A stretch of 64,000 nt of DNA, taken from assembly GCF_002952055.1 (NCBI RefSeq), contig NZ_CP021255.1, positions 1,428,851-1,492,850 of the forward strand. Reading direction: 5' to 3'. Positions 17,403-27,584 of this stretch are shown here, piece after piece. A program made the position numbers and the translations under genes. Numbering within the stretch: the stretch's first letter is position 1; each line of letters begins with the position of its first letter. Under the pieces are notes generated by a model, which saw only the letters and a program-made list of their open reading frames with translations, searched no databases and was not told the DNA's origin. This stretch comes from Desulfobulbus oralis (GTDB lineage Bacteria > Desulfobacterota > Desulfobulbia > Desulfobulbales > Desulfobulbaceae).

Positions 17403-19022
17403 TTAGCGGGCAAAATGGAAAAAGTCCATGATCAAGCCGATGACTTCGCGGTAAGCCGGGTCATTGGGATCAATAACCTGCACACCGCTGGCATCGGTCT
17501 TGTAAAAGGTAAGCTGTATATTGGATATATGAGCAAATTTGGAATCATCCTGCTGCATAAAGATAGAATTGCCGAGGAAATTATTCTTAACATTGCAGAT
17601 CTGGAGCAAGTCAAGGACAGTAGGAGTCATTGAGAGAGAGTTCCGGTAATTGGCATCAATTTGCATGGGATTGACACCTTTATAGTGAATTATAAATGGA
17701 ACTTTATCGACAAAATACAGAACATCGCTCGAAAAAGTCTGCTTGAATTCCGGTGATGGATGGGTTGCATGATCCGTGGTAACCACCAGAATCGTATTAT
17801 CGTACAAGGTGCTGGATTTGAGTTTTTTCAGGAATTCACCAAACCAAATATCATGATTATAAAACTTGTTCAAATATGGATTTGAACCATCACCGTATTT
17901 GGCATCTGGGCTATCCAAGCCATGGTGGGTTCCAAGGATGTAGGCGCCGAGGAAAAACTTTTTCTTTTCTTTGGATAATTGCTGAAGATTTTGATAGATA
18001 AAATCATACATTTCCTTATCAGTTAAATTCATATTCTTTGGATGAGCATAAATTTTATTAAAGCCAATGGTATACATCCAGGAGTTAAATACACTTGGAT
18101 TGGGATGTGGTGAGACAAAAACAGTGTTGTACCCAAGATCATTTAAGATTGTCGGTAATGATACAACGGAAGAATACGTATTTTTCAAAATAAAATCAGG
18201 AACAGTAGTGATATCTATATTACTATTTAATGATTGTACTCCAGGGTTGAGTTGGTATCCTGATATGAGTTGTCCGCGAATTCCATTGAAGGTTGCTGCG
18301 GTATGATTAAAATAATTGACAATATTTATTGAGTTGTTTTTCAAATCCCACAAATTTTTGGTAATTTCTTCGCTTAAAACTCGATAGCTTGTGCCCTCCA
18401 TAAATAAAATTATGACATTATATTCTTTATGCTCTTGAATATTTATATTGTAATCTTTGGAATAGCAAGGGATTTTATTTCTGATAAAGATTTCTTTATT
18501 AATATGTTCTGGTTTGTAAGTATAGATTTTAACAACATCATGTGCAGTATTAACAAAATTATGTATTGGAAATGTAATGATATTTATTTCGCAATATAAA
18601 ATAATAAAAAAGACAATACAAATAGATAATATATTTCTTATATTACAAATATATTTTACTTTTCTGGAAACAATGAAATCTACAAAATAAAGTAAGAGAT
18701 ATCCCAAAATTATAGAAATGATACTGAAAATATGACTGCCAATATCATGAAATTGATTGATATTAAATACGGTCAGTGAGGCTAAGTATTCACCGGTGCT
18801 ATATATATTTGCCAATTGACAGGCATTTATAGTAATTGCAAATATTAAAAATATCGTTAATATGGTTGAGCGTGAACAGATTAAAATAAACATCAATAAA
18901 ATCGACTCAATTGCTAATGGTAGCATGAATGGAGAAAATCTCGCTATACAACAACAAAACAGCACTTTTATTAATGTACTGATGATATAATACAATTGGT
19001 ATCTGGGCTTGGCGCTCGACAT
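17403..19022 (-). CDS. LTA-synthase-like membrane sulfatase/phosphotransferase
   Basis: A 539-residue protein with about five N-terminal membrane segments, then an extracytoplasmic alkaline-phosphatase-superfamily domain. The likely nucleophile is Thr211 in FMEGTS; other metal-site motifs are GTHHGLDS and TTDHATHP. Relatives transfer phosphoglycerol or phosphoethanolamine to envelope polymers or lipid A. The gene is strikingly AT-rich compared with neighbours, especially its membrane half, and probably arrived by horizontal transfer. ATG 19022 has GAGGAAAT immediately upstream. The exact donor and acceptor are not predictable. Confidence 0.82.
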   Translation of the reverse strand: MSSAKPRYQLYYIISTLIKVLFCCCIARFSPFMLPLAIESILLMFILICSRSTILTIFLIFAITINACQLANIYSTGEYLASLTVFNINQFHDIGSHIFSIISIILGYLLLYFVDFIVSRKVKYICNIRNILSICIVFFIILYCEINIITFPIHNFVNTAHDVVKIYTYKPEHINKEIFIRNKIPCYSKDYNINIQEHKEYNVIILFMEGTSYRVLSEEITKNLWDLKNNSINIVNYFNHTAATFNGIRGQLISGYQLNPGVQSLNSNIDITTVPDFILKNTYSSVVSLPTILNDLGYNTVFVSPHPNPSVFNSWMYTIGFNKIYAHPKNMNLTDKEMYDFIYQNLQQLSKEKKKFFLGAYILGTHHGLDSPDAKYGDGSNPYLNKFYNHDIWFGEFLKKLKSSTLYDNTILVVTTDHATHPSPEFKQTFSSDVLYFVDKVPFIIHYKGVNPMQIDANYRNSLSMTPTVLDLLQICNVKNNFLGNSIFMQQDDSKFAHISNIQLTFYKTDASGVQVIDPNDPAYREVIGLIMDFFHFAR

Positions 19023-19970
19023 ATTTCCTCAGTGTTTCTGCTTTTCATCGTTTCACACTACCTGGATCATTGCTGCGCAAGAGAGCATGATACTTGATAG
19101 CCGCTATCAAACATCGTTGCTGTGAGCGCAAGATGCATCGGCAGCCTGCGAAAAGGCAGTGTTGCAACAGATTGGCGAACGACAGCTCCGATACTCCGCA
19201 GGGCAGCACGCTGTGGACTGGCCCCTGCTGAGGTGCTGGCTATAGCCCACCTGTCGTTCCATGCCGGGCATTATCTCATAACGGAAGATATTTTCAAGAC
19301 TCTAATAAGCCGGCAATGTCACTCCCGAGACGCGCACATATGCTCGGGCCTGTAGCATATGCTGAAAGAGGGCGGTGCGCTCTTCCTTTGCATATCGGTT
19401 TGCGAGCCCCCGGAAAGGAGCACGGGGAAATCGATCTGCACCACATCGGCTGCAGCGTGGCCAGTCACGCCGGATCTCCGGCAGTACAGCCCCAGGGGGC
19501 TCTGCGACGAGCCCGTCCAGAGGCGCGTCAGGTCCAACCTGCCTGTTCCGGACGGGGGTCAATATACAATTTTTCGGTTCTTCCGCTTGTACGGCCGGAT
19601 GCCGCAATCGTTGCTCCTGGCTTTTGCCTGCTCACTTTGCGATAACAGGCACGGTCAGGTGGCGGTTGTCAATGCTCCTCTGTTCGTACCGCGCTGCGCG
19701 CTCTTCGCAAAAGCATGGGTTTTTCTGTTGGGTTTTATCACGTTACTTTCGAGATTCCGGCACCTTATCTGCTCTGCCCTTCGCAAGGTGACAGTGAAGA
19801 ACTTTTTTAATGAATAATTTGATTGGAATTATATAATATTACCGTACATTTTTGTCAGGGCGAAAAGCCGTGCTCTATGGCCTTCCCCTCGGCGACACTT
19901 TCTGGCTGACTCCGCACCTCCGGCTAGATCCGACCATCACGCGGTCATCACGACTGCAAGGAGACTCCCC
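19023..19970. other. Large intergenic region upstream of the lactate operon
   Basis: About 950 bases between the divergent sulfatase and lactate genes. Several small frames exist on both strands (for example 19122-19355 and 19359-19817 plus, 19302-19607 minus), but none has homology I recognise or a good ribosome-binding site. Composition shifts from mixed to GC-rich. The last part carries a candidate promoter. It may be decayed coding DNA. Confidence 0.4.
19820..19845 (+). promoter_or_regulatory. Candidate promoter -10 box for the lactate operon
   Basis: A perfect TATAAT lies at 19832-19837 in an AT-rich patch, about 130 bases before the first gene. The -35 region is weak (TAATGA-like at about 18 bases spacing), which would suit an activator-dependent promoter. 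Confidence 0.35.
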
Positions 19971-21356
19971 ATGGCGCATCAGACCCTGATCAAGGATTTT
20001 GAAGCACTGCTCGGCGCAGAGAACGTATTCAGCTCCGAGGCTGACCGTATAAGCTATGCGTATGATGCGGCCGTGTTGCAGCCCGTCATCCCGGCCTTTG
20101 TGGTACGCCCCACCACAAAGGAACTGCTCGGCAACTGCGTGAAAAAACTGTACGACAACGGCATCACCATGACGGTGCGGGGGGCGGGCACCAATCTTTC
20201 GGGAGGCACCATTCCCGATACCTCTGAAACGGTGGTCGTCTTGACCACTGCCCTGACCAAAATCCTTGAAATCAATGCAGACGACCTTTATGCGGTCGTG
20301 GAACCGGGTGTCATCACCGCCCATTTCGCCGCCGCCGTAGCCCAAAAGAATCTTTTTTACCCGCCTGACCCCGGTTCCCAATCCGTGTCGACCATCGGTG
20401 GCAACATCGCCGAAAATGCGGGGGGGCTGCGCGGCCTCAAGTACGGCGTGACCAAGGATTACGTTATGGGTGTCGAGTTCTTCGATGCCACTGGTGAAAT
20501 CGTGAAATCCGGCTCTCGCACGGTCAAATGTGTAACCGGATATAATCTGGCCGGTCTGATGATCCAGTCCGAGGGCACCCTGGGCATTTTCTCCGAGGCG
20601 GTGCTCAAGCTGGTGCCGCCGCCCAAGGCCAGCAAAGCGCTGATGGCCGTGTTTGCCGATGTGCAGAACGCCGCCGATGCGGTGGCCGGTATCATCGCCG
20701 CCCATGTCGTGCCCTGTACCCTCGAATTTTTGGACAACAACACGATTGTCCGCGTCGATGATTTCACCCGCGCCGGCCTGCCTCGCGAAGCCGGCGCCAT
20801 CCTGCTCATCGAGCTGGACGGCCATCCGGCTCAGGTGGCGGATGACGCCGCGGCCGTGGAAAAGGTGCTGCAGGCCAACCACGCCACAGCCGTGCACGTG
20901 CCAAAGGATGCAGAGGAAAAGCTCAAACTCTGGGAGGCCCGCCGTCTGGCCTTGCCGGTGCTGGCCCGCTGCCGGCCCACCACGGTGCTGGAAGACGCCA
21001 CCGTGCCGCGCTCGCAGATTCCGGCCATGGTCAAGGCGGTCAACGACATCGCCGCCAAGTACAAACTGGACGTGGGCACGTTCGGCCATGCAGGCGACGG
21101 CAATCTGCATCCCACCTTCCTCTGCGACAGGCGCGACGCCGACGAATTCAAACGGGTGGAGGAGGCGATTGACGAGATGTTCGATACGGCCATCAAGCTC
21201 AAGGGCACGCTCTCGGGCGAGCACGGCATCGGCACGGCCAAGGCCAAGTGGATGGAAAAGGAAACTTCGCGCGGCACCATCCTCTTCTCCCAGCGCCTGC
21301 GCCGTGCTCTGGATCCCAAGGGTCTCTTAAACCCCACCAAGCTGGTGGGCATCTGA
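19971..21356 (+). CDS. GlcD-type FAD-linked lactate/glycolate oxidase subunit
   Basis: A 461-residue FAD-binding oxidoreductase of the GlcD/Dld-II family. The N-terminal FAD-PCMH fold contains RGAGTNLSGG near 66-75 and PDPGSQSVSTIGGNIAENA; the C-terminal FAD-oxidase domain ends with the SGEHGIG motif. It probably oxidises D-lactate (or another 2-hydroxy acid) and passes electrons to the adjacent iron-sulfur protein. An AAGGAG site precedes ATG 19971. It is the first gene of a five-gene lactate cluster ending in a permease. Confidence 0.9.
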   Translation: MAHQTLIKDFEALLGAENVFSSEADRISYAYDAAVLQPVIPAFVVRPTTKELLGNCVKKLYDNGITMTVRGAGTNLSGGTIPDTSETVVVLTTALTKILEINADDLYAVVEPGVITAHFAAAVAQKNLFYPPDPGSQSVSTIGGNIAENAGGLRGLKYGVTKDYVMGVEFFDATGEIVKSGSRTVKCVTGYNLAGLMIQSEGTLGIFSEAVLKLVPPPKASKALMAVFADVQNAADAVAGIIAAHVVPCTLEFLDNNTIVRVDDFTRAGLPREAGAILLIELDGHPAQVADDAAAVEKVLQANHATAVHVPKDAEEKLKLWEARRLALPVLARCRPTTVLEDATVPRSQIPAMVKAVNDIAAKYKLDVGTFGHAGDGNLHPTFLCDRRDADEFKRVEEAIDEMFDTAIKLKGTLSGEHGIGTAKAKWMEKETSRGTILFSQRLRRALDPKGLLNPTKLVGI

Positions 21357-21368
21357 AGGAGGGCGCTT

Positions 21369-22664
21369 ATGAGCGATGTACATGAACTGGCCCAGCGGCT
21401 CATGGCGCTGGACGACAGGCTGATTGCCTGCATGAAGTGCGGCAACTGTCAGGCCGTCTGCCCGATGTTCGGGGCCTCCGGTATGGAGGCCGATGTGGCC
21501 CGTGGCAAGCTGGCCCTGATCGATAATCTGGCCCACGAGATTTTGCGCGATCCGGCGGCCCTGGCCGATAAGCTGGGGCGGTGCCTGCTCTGTGGCTCCT
21601 GTCAGGCTGCCTGTCCGCCCGGCGTCAAAATCATGGACATTTTTATGGAAGCCCGCGAGCTGGTCCATGATTATATTGGGCTGCACCCGGCCAAGAAACT
21701 CATCTTTCGTCAACTGCTGGCCCACCCCGGGCTGTTCAACCTGTCCATGCGCCTGGGAGCCCCCGCGCAGCGGCTGCTGTTTCGTTCCAGCCAGGATGTC
21801 CAGGAGACGGTGTGCGCCCCTGTGCTGGATTTCATGCTGGGTGATCGGCATATCCATCCGCTGGCAGCGAGGCCCTTGCACGCCCGCTATGGCGCGCTGG
21901 ACGAGCCCAGACTTGCTGGCGGCATCAAGGTGGCCTTCTATCCCGGTTGCGTGGGCGACAAGATGTACACCGAGATGTCCGAGGCCTGTCTGAAAGTGCT
22001 GCGGCACCACCAGGTCGCGGTCTTCATGCCCTCTGGTCTGGCCTGCTGCGGCATTCCGGCTCTGGCTTCCGGCGATGCCAAGGGCATGCTCTCCCAGCTC
22101 AGGGCCAACCTGCGGGCGCTCGCAGGGGGTGATTTCGACTACATCTTAAGCCCCTGCGCCTCCTGCACGGCCACGATCGCGGAACATTGGCCTGCATACG
22201 CCAGGAGGCTGAGCGCCGCCAAGGCCCGGGAAGCCGCGATCCTGGGCGCCAAGGCCATGGATATCAACGCCTTTTTGGTCGATGTGTTGCAGGTCAGGCC
22301 GGCTGCCGCGTCTGCCGGTGATGCCATCCCGGTGACCTACCACGATTCCTGCCACCTCAAGAAGTCCCTGGGCGTGGTCAGCCAGCCCCGGGATGTGATC
22401 GAGGCCAATCCGGCCTGCCGACTGACCGAAATGGCGGAGGCTGACCGCTGCTGCGGCTGCGGCGGTTCCTTCAATCTGTTTCACTATGACTACTCCCGCA
22501 AGATCGGGCAGCGCAAGCGCGACAATGTGGTGGCGAGCGGCGCGAAAATTGTGGCAGCCGGCTGTCCGGCCTGCATGATGCAACTGGAAGACGTACTGTC
22601 CCACAACGGAGACGATGTGCGTGTGAAGCACACGGTCGAACTGTATGCAGAAAGCCTGAAATGA
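21369..22664 (+). CDS. GlcF-type iron-sulfur/CCG-domain protein
   Basis: A 431-residue electron-transfer partner of the GlcD-type oxidase. Two ferredoxin-type motifs are seen at the N-terminus (C21, C24, C27, C31 in CMKCGNCQAVC, and CLLCGSCQAAC). Two CCG domains follow (FYPGCVGDKMY with ACCGIP; YHDSCHLKK with RCCGCGGSF). It starts 13 bases after the oxidase with an AAGGAGG site. It likely takes electrons from lactate oxidation toward the quinone pool or an Hdr-like partner. Confidence 0.9.
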   Translation: MSDVHELAQRLMALDDRLIACMKCGNCQAVCPMFGASGMEADVARGKLALIDNLAHEILRDPAALADKLGRCLLCGSCQAACPPGVKIMDIFMEARELVHDYIGLHPAKKLIFRQLLAHPGLFNLSMRLGAPAQRLLFRSSQDVQETVCAPVLDFMLGDRHIHPLAARPLHARYGALDEPRLAGGIKVAFYPGCVGDKMYTEMSEACLKVLRHHQVAVFMPSGLACCGIPALASGDAKGMLSQLRANLRALAGGDFDYILSPCASCTATIAEHWPAYARRLSAAKAREAAILGAKAMDINAFLVDVLQVRPAAASAGDAIPVTYHDSCHLKKSLGVVSQPRDVIEANPACRLTEMAEADRCCGCGGSFNLFHYDYSRKIGQRKRDNVVASGAKIVAAGCPACMMQLEDVLSHNGDDVRVKHTVELYAESLK

Positions 22665-22733
22665 CCCACGCCGCGCCGGCCGGGGCGCTCCGGCGGGCGC
22701 AGGCAACACCCTTCAAAACCAAGGAGTCCCTTT

Positions 22734-23360
22734 ATGAACCATGAGGAACTGGTCGCGGCCTTTGTTGCCAAGGCCCAGGCTGTCAATGCCGTGGTGCAGG
22801 AATTGCCCGACATGGCGGCGGCCCTGGATTATGTAGTGGATATCTGCGAAAAAAAGGCCCCGGCAGAGATGCTGGCCGACGAGCCTGGCACGGCCCAGGG
22901 GCCCCTGGGGCCCAACAAGGTGCCTACCCGGGTGCAGAAGATCGTCGCGGCGCCGGAGCTGAACGATGCGGATTTTGCCAAACTGGCCGCAGCCTGCGAG
23001 GCCAGGGGCTTTCTCTGTCTGAAAGGGGGGCTGCGCCAGTATCTGGCCGGCATTGACATGGGCCTGTCCACGGCCGAGCTGGGCGTGGCCGCGAGCGGTA
23101 CCTGCATGCTCAATACCGACAGCGAAGACGTGCGTCTGGCCGGCATGATTGCGGAGATTTCCGTGCTCCTCCTGAAGAAGTCTGCCATTTATCCCGATCT
23201 GCCGTCCATCACCCAACTGGTCCGCGAGCGCATGGCGGCCAACACGGCCACCTATACCACACTGGTCACCGGCCCGAGCCGCACCGCTGATATCGAACGG
23301 GAGCCGGCGGTAGGCGTGCACGGCCCACTGGAACTGCACATCATCCTTCTGGAGGACTAG
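22734..23360 (+). CDS. lutC: LutC-type LUD-domain lactate utilisation protein
   Basis: A 208-residue LUD-domain protein of the LutC/YkgG family, seen in the VQKIVAAPELNDADF opening and the core GIDMGLSTAELGVAASGTCML, ending with HGPLELHIILLED. LutABC oxidise L-lactate with iron-sulfur clusters in place of flavin. AAGGAG precedes ATG 22734. The gene ends three bases before lutB/A. Confidence 0.9.
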   Translation: MNHEELVAAFVAKAQAVNAVVQELPDMAAALDYVVDICEKKAPAEMLADEPGTAQGPLGPNKVPTRVQKIVAAPELNDADFAKLAAACEARGFLCLKGGLRQYLAGIDMGLSTAELGVAASGTCMLNTDSEDVRLAGMIAEISVLLLKKSAIYPDLPSITQLVRERMAANTATYTTLVTGPSRTADIEREPAVGVHGPLELHIILLED

Positions 23361-23363
23361 GCC

Positions 23364-25538
23364 ATGCATGACGCACTGAAAAGCCGCTCGGGCTATCACA
23401 GGGAAATTGACGAGGCCCTGCACGACGACTTCCTGCGCAAGACGCTGGACAAGTTCGCCGTCGCCTACCGCGCCAGCCGTGCCACCGTGTTTCAGGAGGT
23501 GGACGAGCAGGCGCTGGTCAAACAGGTGGCCGACGCCAAGGACTATGCCTGCCAGCACATGGAGGAACTGTACGCCCAGTTCAAGGCCGAGGCGGAGAAG
23601 CGGGGCGTCCACGTGCACCGGGCGGAGACCGCCGAGGAGGCCAACCGCATCATCGCCCGTATTGCGAAGGAGAATAACGTCAGGAAGGTGCTCAAGTCCA
23701 AGTCCATGACCGCCGAAGAGATCGGGCTGAATCCGGCTCTGGAAGCGGAAGGCCTGGTCGTTGACGAAACCGATCTGGGCGAGTGGATCATCCAGATCCG
23801 GCACGAAGGTCCATCCCACATGGTCATGCCGGCCATACACCTCTCCCGCTATCAGGTGGCGGACGATTTCACCAGGGTGACCGGCGTGCAGCAGGACACC
23901 GATATCCAGCGCCTGGTGAAGGTGGCCCGGGTGCAGCTCAGGCGCAAGTTCATTGCCGGTGAGATGGGTATCAGCGGCTGCAACTTCGCGGTGGCTGAAA
24001 ACGGCGCGGTTTCCACGGTGACGAACGAGGGCAACGCCCGCATGGTCACGACCCTGCCCCGGGTGCACGTGGTGGTGGCCGGACTGGACAAGCTGGTCGC
24101 CTCGCTGGACGACGTGATGGTGGCGCTGCAGGTGCTGCCCAGAAACGCCACGGCCCAGCGCATGACCTCCTACTTCACCCTGATGGACGGCGCGGGCGAG
24201 TGTCAGGCCAATCCGGACGGCAAGAAGGTCATGCATGTGGTCTTTGTGGACAACGGTCGCACCAGGATTGCCAAGGATCCGCTCTTCAGGCAGATCTTCC
24301 GCTGTGTCCGCTGCGGCGCCTGCGCCAACGTGTGCCCGGTCTTCCGCCTGGTGGGCGGTCACAAGATGGGCTATATCTATATCGGCGCCATCGGCCTGAT
24401 CCTGACCTACTTCTTCCACGGCAAGGACCGCGCCCGCATTCTGTCCCAGAACTGCATTGGCTGCCAGTCCTGCGCCAATGTCTGCGCCGGTGGCATCGAC
24501 CTGCCACGGCTGATTCGCGAGATCCGTTCCCGCCTGACCCAGGAAGAAGGCTCGGATGTGCTGGGCGGTCTGGCGGCTCTGGCCATGAGGGACAGAAAGA
24601 CCTTCCATCGCCTGCTGAAGTTTGCGAGCTTTGCCCAGAAGCCCTTTACCGGCAAGGCGCGTGTCACGAAAGGCGCCCGCATCCAGCGGCATCTGCCCAT
24701 GATGTTCCTGGGCAAGCAGGGTTTCAAGGCGCTGCCGGCCATTGCCGACCAGTCCTTCCGCGATCGCTGGCCGCAAATCAACCCGCATCTGGACAAGCCC
24801 GTTATGCGGGTGGCCATTTTCAGCGGCTGCGCCCAGGACTTCATCTATCCCGAGGACCTGGAGGCCTGCGTCAGGATTCTGGCCGCCAAAAACGTGGCCG
24901 TGGATTTCCCCCTGGCCCAGACCTGCTGCGGCCTGCCGCTGGAAATGATGGGGCAGCGCAAGACCGCCATTGCTGTGGCCCGGCAGAATATCGAGGCCTT
25001 CCGCGAGATCAGTCCGGACTATATCATCACCCTGTGTGCCAGTTGCGCAGGCCAGCTCAAGCACCACTATCCGGAGATTCTGGCCGGACCGGGTGTGGAG
25101 GAGGTCAAAAAATTCGCGGACAGGATTATTGACTTCAGCTCCTTTGTCCACGACGTGCTGAAACTGGAGCCGGAAGATTTCAAGCGCTCTGGCGAGAAGG
25201 TCACCTACCACGCCGCCTGCCACCTCTGTCGCGGTCTGGACGTACACAAGGCGCCCCGCGAACTGATCAACGATGCGGCGGAATATGTGCCCTGCGAGGA
25301 AGAGGAGGTCTGCTGCGGCTTCGGCGGCAGCTACTCCGTCAAATTCCCGGAAATTTCCGCCCAACTGCTGGACAAGAAGCTTGATCATCTGGCGGCCACC
25401 GGCGCGAGCCGTCTGGTCGTGGACTGCCCTGGCTGCGTCATGCAGCTCCGTGGCGGCGTGGAGAAGCGGAGGATGCAGGTGCAGGTGGAGCATATCGCCA
25501 ATCTGCTGGCCGAAAACCTGAAGACCAAGGACAAATAG
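23364..25538 (+). CDS. lutB: LutB-LutA fusion, iron-sulfur L-lactate oxidation protein
   Basis: A 724-residue protein. Residues 1-300 are the LutB LUD domain ([21 protein letters not shown] segment near 204). Two ferredoxin motifs follow at C314/317/320/324 and C364/367/370/374. From about 480 come two CCG domains as in Lut[12 protein letters not shown] with TCCGLP, and [12 protein letters not shown] with [15 protein letters not shown]. In Bacillus these are separate LutB and LutA proteins; here one chain should hold both. No separate lutA exists nearby. It probably works with LutC and feeds electrons to menaquinone or a cytoplasmic carrier. Confidence 0.9.
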   Translation: MHDALKSRSGYHREIDEALHDDFLRKTLDKFAVAYRASRATVFQEVDEQALVKQVADAKDYACQHMEELYAQFKAEAEKRGVHVHRAETAEEANRIIARIAKENNVRKVLKSKSMTAEEIGLNPALEAEGLVVDETDLGEWIIQIRHEGPSHMVMPAIHLSRYQVADDFTRVTGVQQDTDIQRLVKVARVQLRRKFIAGEMGISGCNFAVAENGAVSTVTNEGNARMVTTLPRVHVVVAGLDKLVASLDDVMVALQVLPRNATAQRMTSYFTLMDGAGECQANPDGKKVMHVVFVDNGRTRIAKDPLFRQIFRCVRCGACANVCPVFRLVGGHKMGYIYIGAIGLILTYFFHGKDRARILSQNCIGCQSCANVCAGGIDLPRLIREIRSRLTQEEGSDVLGGLAALAMRDRKTFHRLLKFASFAQKPFTGKARVTKGARIQRHLPMMFLGKQGFKALPAIADQSFRDRWPQINPHLDKPVMRVAIFSGCAQDFIYPEDLEACVRILAAKNVAVDFPLAQTCCGLPLEMMGQRKTAIAVARQNIEAFREISPDYIITLCASCAGQLKHHYPEILAGPGVEEVKKFADRIIDFSSFVHDVLKLEPEDFKRSGEKVTYHAACHLCRGLDVHKAPRELINDAAEYVPCEEEEVCCGFGGSYSVKFPEISAQLLDKKLDHLAATGASRLVVDCPGCVMQLRGGVEKRRMQVQVEHIANLLAENLKTKDK

Positions 25539-25544
25539 CCTGTT

Positions 25545-25573
25545 GCTGCCGGGTCCCTGCCAGACCCGGCAGC
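25545..25573 (+). other. Perfect stem-loop between lutB/A and lctP
   Basis: An 11-bp perfect inverted repeat (GCTGCCGGGTC and its complement) encloses a 7-base loop in the short gap before lctP. No T-run follows, so it more likely stabilises or processes the mRNA, setting different levels for the oxidase genes and the permease, than terminates. Confidence 0.6.
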
Positions 25574-25606
25574 ATTACCCATCACCATCACTTGTGGGAG
25601 AGATTT

Positions 25607-27364
25607 ATGTCGGTAGGAATTTTGGCTTTACTGGCTGTTGTGCCCATTCTGGTGGCCTTGATCCTGATGGTCGGCCTGCGTTGGCCGTCCACAAGAGCCA
25701 TGCCCCTGGCCTTCATCACCAGCGTGATTCTGGCCATGCTTGTCTGGAAACTGAGCGCCCTGCAGGTAGGCGCGCTCTTCATTCAAGGCACTATCAATGC
25801 CATTGGCGTGTTGATCATTGTCTTTGGCGCCATCCTCATCTACTACACGCTGACCTACAGCGGGGCCATGGAAACCATCCAGGCCGGCATGACCAAGGTC
25901 AGCCCGGACCGCCGCGTGCAGGCCATTGTCATTGGCTACATGTTCGGGGCCTTTATCGAAGGCGCCGCCGGTTTCGGCACCCCGGCCGCCCTGGCCGCGC
26001 CGCTGCTGCTGGGCCTGGGCTTTCCGCCCCTCTGCGCGGCGGTCATGTGCCTGGTCTTCAACTCCTTTCCAGTCACCTTCGGCGCAGTCGGCACCCCGGT
26101 CATTATGGGCTTTGCCAGCCTCAATACGCCGGACATCGCCCTGAAGGCCCTGGCAACCCAGGATACCACCCTGCTGTTCAAGCTGATCGGCCAGACCGTC
26201 ACCCTGATGCACGGCCCCATGGCCTTTATCCTGCCCATCTTCATGCTGGGCTTCATGACCCGCTTCTTCGGCAGGAACAAGTCCTGGAAGGAGGGCTTCG
26301 CAGCCTGGCCCTACTGCATCCTGGCCGGCGTCTGCTTTGCCGTGCCCTACTTCCTGGTAGCCTGGCTGGCCGGGCCGGAAGTGCCGTCTCTGATCGGCGG
26401 CGCGGTGGGTCTGGGTCTTCTGGTCTGGCTCACCAAGATGGGCGTCTGCGTGCCGAAAGGCAACTGGCAGTTTGCCCCCCAGGCCGAGTGGAAGCCCAGT
26501 TGGACCGGCTCCATCAAGGCCTCTGACGTGACCGAGTACAAGGAACACATGAGCCAGCTCATGGCCTGGATGCCCTACATCCTCTGCGGCCTCATTCTGG
26601 TCGTGACCCGCGTGCCGTACTTTGGCCTCAAGAGGCTCATGAATGGCGCGCTGACCGTGGGCTGCGGCGCGAAAGTGACGCTGGGCTGGCCCAGCATTCT
26701 AGGCGTGGTGGAGAAAGTCAAGCCGGACGGAACCGAGCAGATGTTGAGTGCCAGCATTGATCTCCTGTGGTTACCCGGCACCATCCCCTTTATTCTGGTG
26801 GCCCTGATCACCATTGCCCTGCACGGGATGAGCGGCGCCAAGGTGGCTGGCGCGTGGAAAACGACCTGCAACAAGATGGTGGCCCCGACCATCGCCCTGA
26901 TTGCGGCGGTCTCCATGGTCTCCATCTTCAAGGGCTCCGGCATGACCACAGAGGTGCTGGCCGATGGCAGCACGATGCCCTCCATGCCGCTGGCCATGGC
27001 CACGATCTGCGCGGCGGCAACCGGTCAGGCCTGGCCGGCCCTGGCCTCCTACATCGGTGGCCTGGGCGCCTTTATTACCGGGTCCAATACGGTCTCCGAC
27101 ATGCTCTTCGCCAACTTCCAGTGGGATGTGGCCCAGCAGCTCGGCTACAACGTGAAGCAGAGCATCGCCGTGGTGGCCGCCCAGGGCGCAGGCGGCGCCA
27201 TGGGCAATATGATCTGCATCCACAATATCGTGGCTGCCTGTGCCGTTCTGGGCATGATCGGCCGTGAAGGCGACATCCTGAAACAGACCATCTGGCCCTT
27301 CCTGCTCTACAGCATTCCGGTGGGCATTGTGGCCTGCATCCTGTGCTTTGGGGTGTACGCGTAA
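25607..27364 (+). CDS. lctP: L-lactate permease LctP
   Basis: A 585-residue transporter with about 13 hydrophobic segments and family signatures [19 protein letters not shown] and the late [14 protein letters not shown] and [12 protein letters not shown] blocks. It imports lactate (and possibly glycolate) by proton or sodium symport, supplying the oxidation genes upstream. ATG 25607 is chosen because GGGAGAG lies a few bases before it; the TTG at 25592 is the in-frame alternative. A strong terminator follows the gene. Confidence 0.93.
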   Translation: MSVGILALLAVVPILVALILMVGLRWPSTRAMPLAFITSVILAMLVWKLSALQVGALFIQGTINAIGVLIIVFGAILIYYTLTYSGAMETIQAGMTKVSPDRRVQAIVIGYMFGAFIEGAAGFGTPAALAAPLLLGLGFPPLCAAVMCLVFNSFPVTFGAVGTPVIMGFASLNTPDIALKALATQDTTLLFKLIGQTVTLMHGPMAFILPIFMLGFMTRFFGRNKSWKEGFAAWPYCILAGVCFAVPYFLVAWLAGPEVPSLIGGAVGLGLLVWLTKMGVCVPKGNWQFAPQAEWKPSWTGSIKASDVTEYKEHMSQLMAWMPYILCGLILVVTRVPYFGLKRLMNGALTVGCGAKVTLGWPSILGVVEKVKPDGTEQMLSASIDLLWLPGTIPFILVALITIALHGMSGAKVAGAWKTTCNKMVAPTIALIAAVSMVSIFKGSGMTTEVLADGSTMPSMPLAMATICAAATGQAWPALASYIGGLGAFITGSNTVSDMLFANFQWDVAQQLGYNVKQSIAVVAAQGAGGAMGNMICIHNIVAACAVLGMIGREGDILKQTIWPFLLYSIPVGIVACILCFGVYA

Positions 27365-27387
27365 GGAGCTCTCCCAGCTCCACGAAC

Positions 27388-27423
27388 AGGGCCGCATGGC
27401 GATGCCGTGCGGCCCTTTCCTTT
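27388..27423 (+). terminator. Rho-independent terminator after lctP
   Basis: AGGGCCGCA pairs with TGCGGCCCT (9 bp), the loop contains a further GGC/GCC pair, and TTTCCTTT follows. It closes the lactate operon. It sits about 160 bases beyond the end of the convergent gspE and could also stop read-through from there. Confidence 0.8.
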
Positions 27424-27584
27424 GCCCGGCAAAATGATCAGGAGCGGATTTTTCCGAAGGGCGGATCGGGCAGGAAGCTCTTCCTGACCGCGGCTGGTGT
27501 GCAGGCCTTCCCGGAACCTGCGCAGGCTGCACGGAAAGTCTGGCGGCGCAAGAACCCGCCTGCGACCCCGGGCGCAGCCCTCCT

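Noticed and set aside
22713-25493. A 926-codon open frame on the minus strand opposite lutC and lutB/A
   Set aside because: It is antisense to genes with strong family motifs and has the Gly/His/Gln-rich composition typical of GC-rich shadow frames; no homology recognised.
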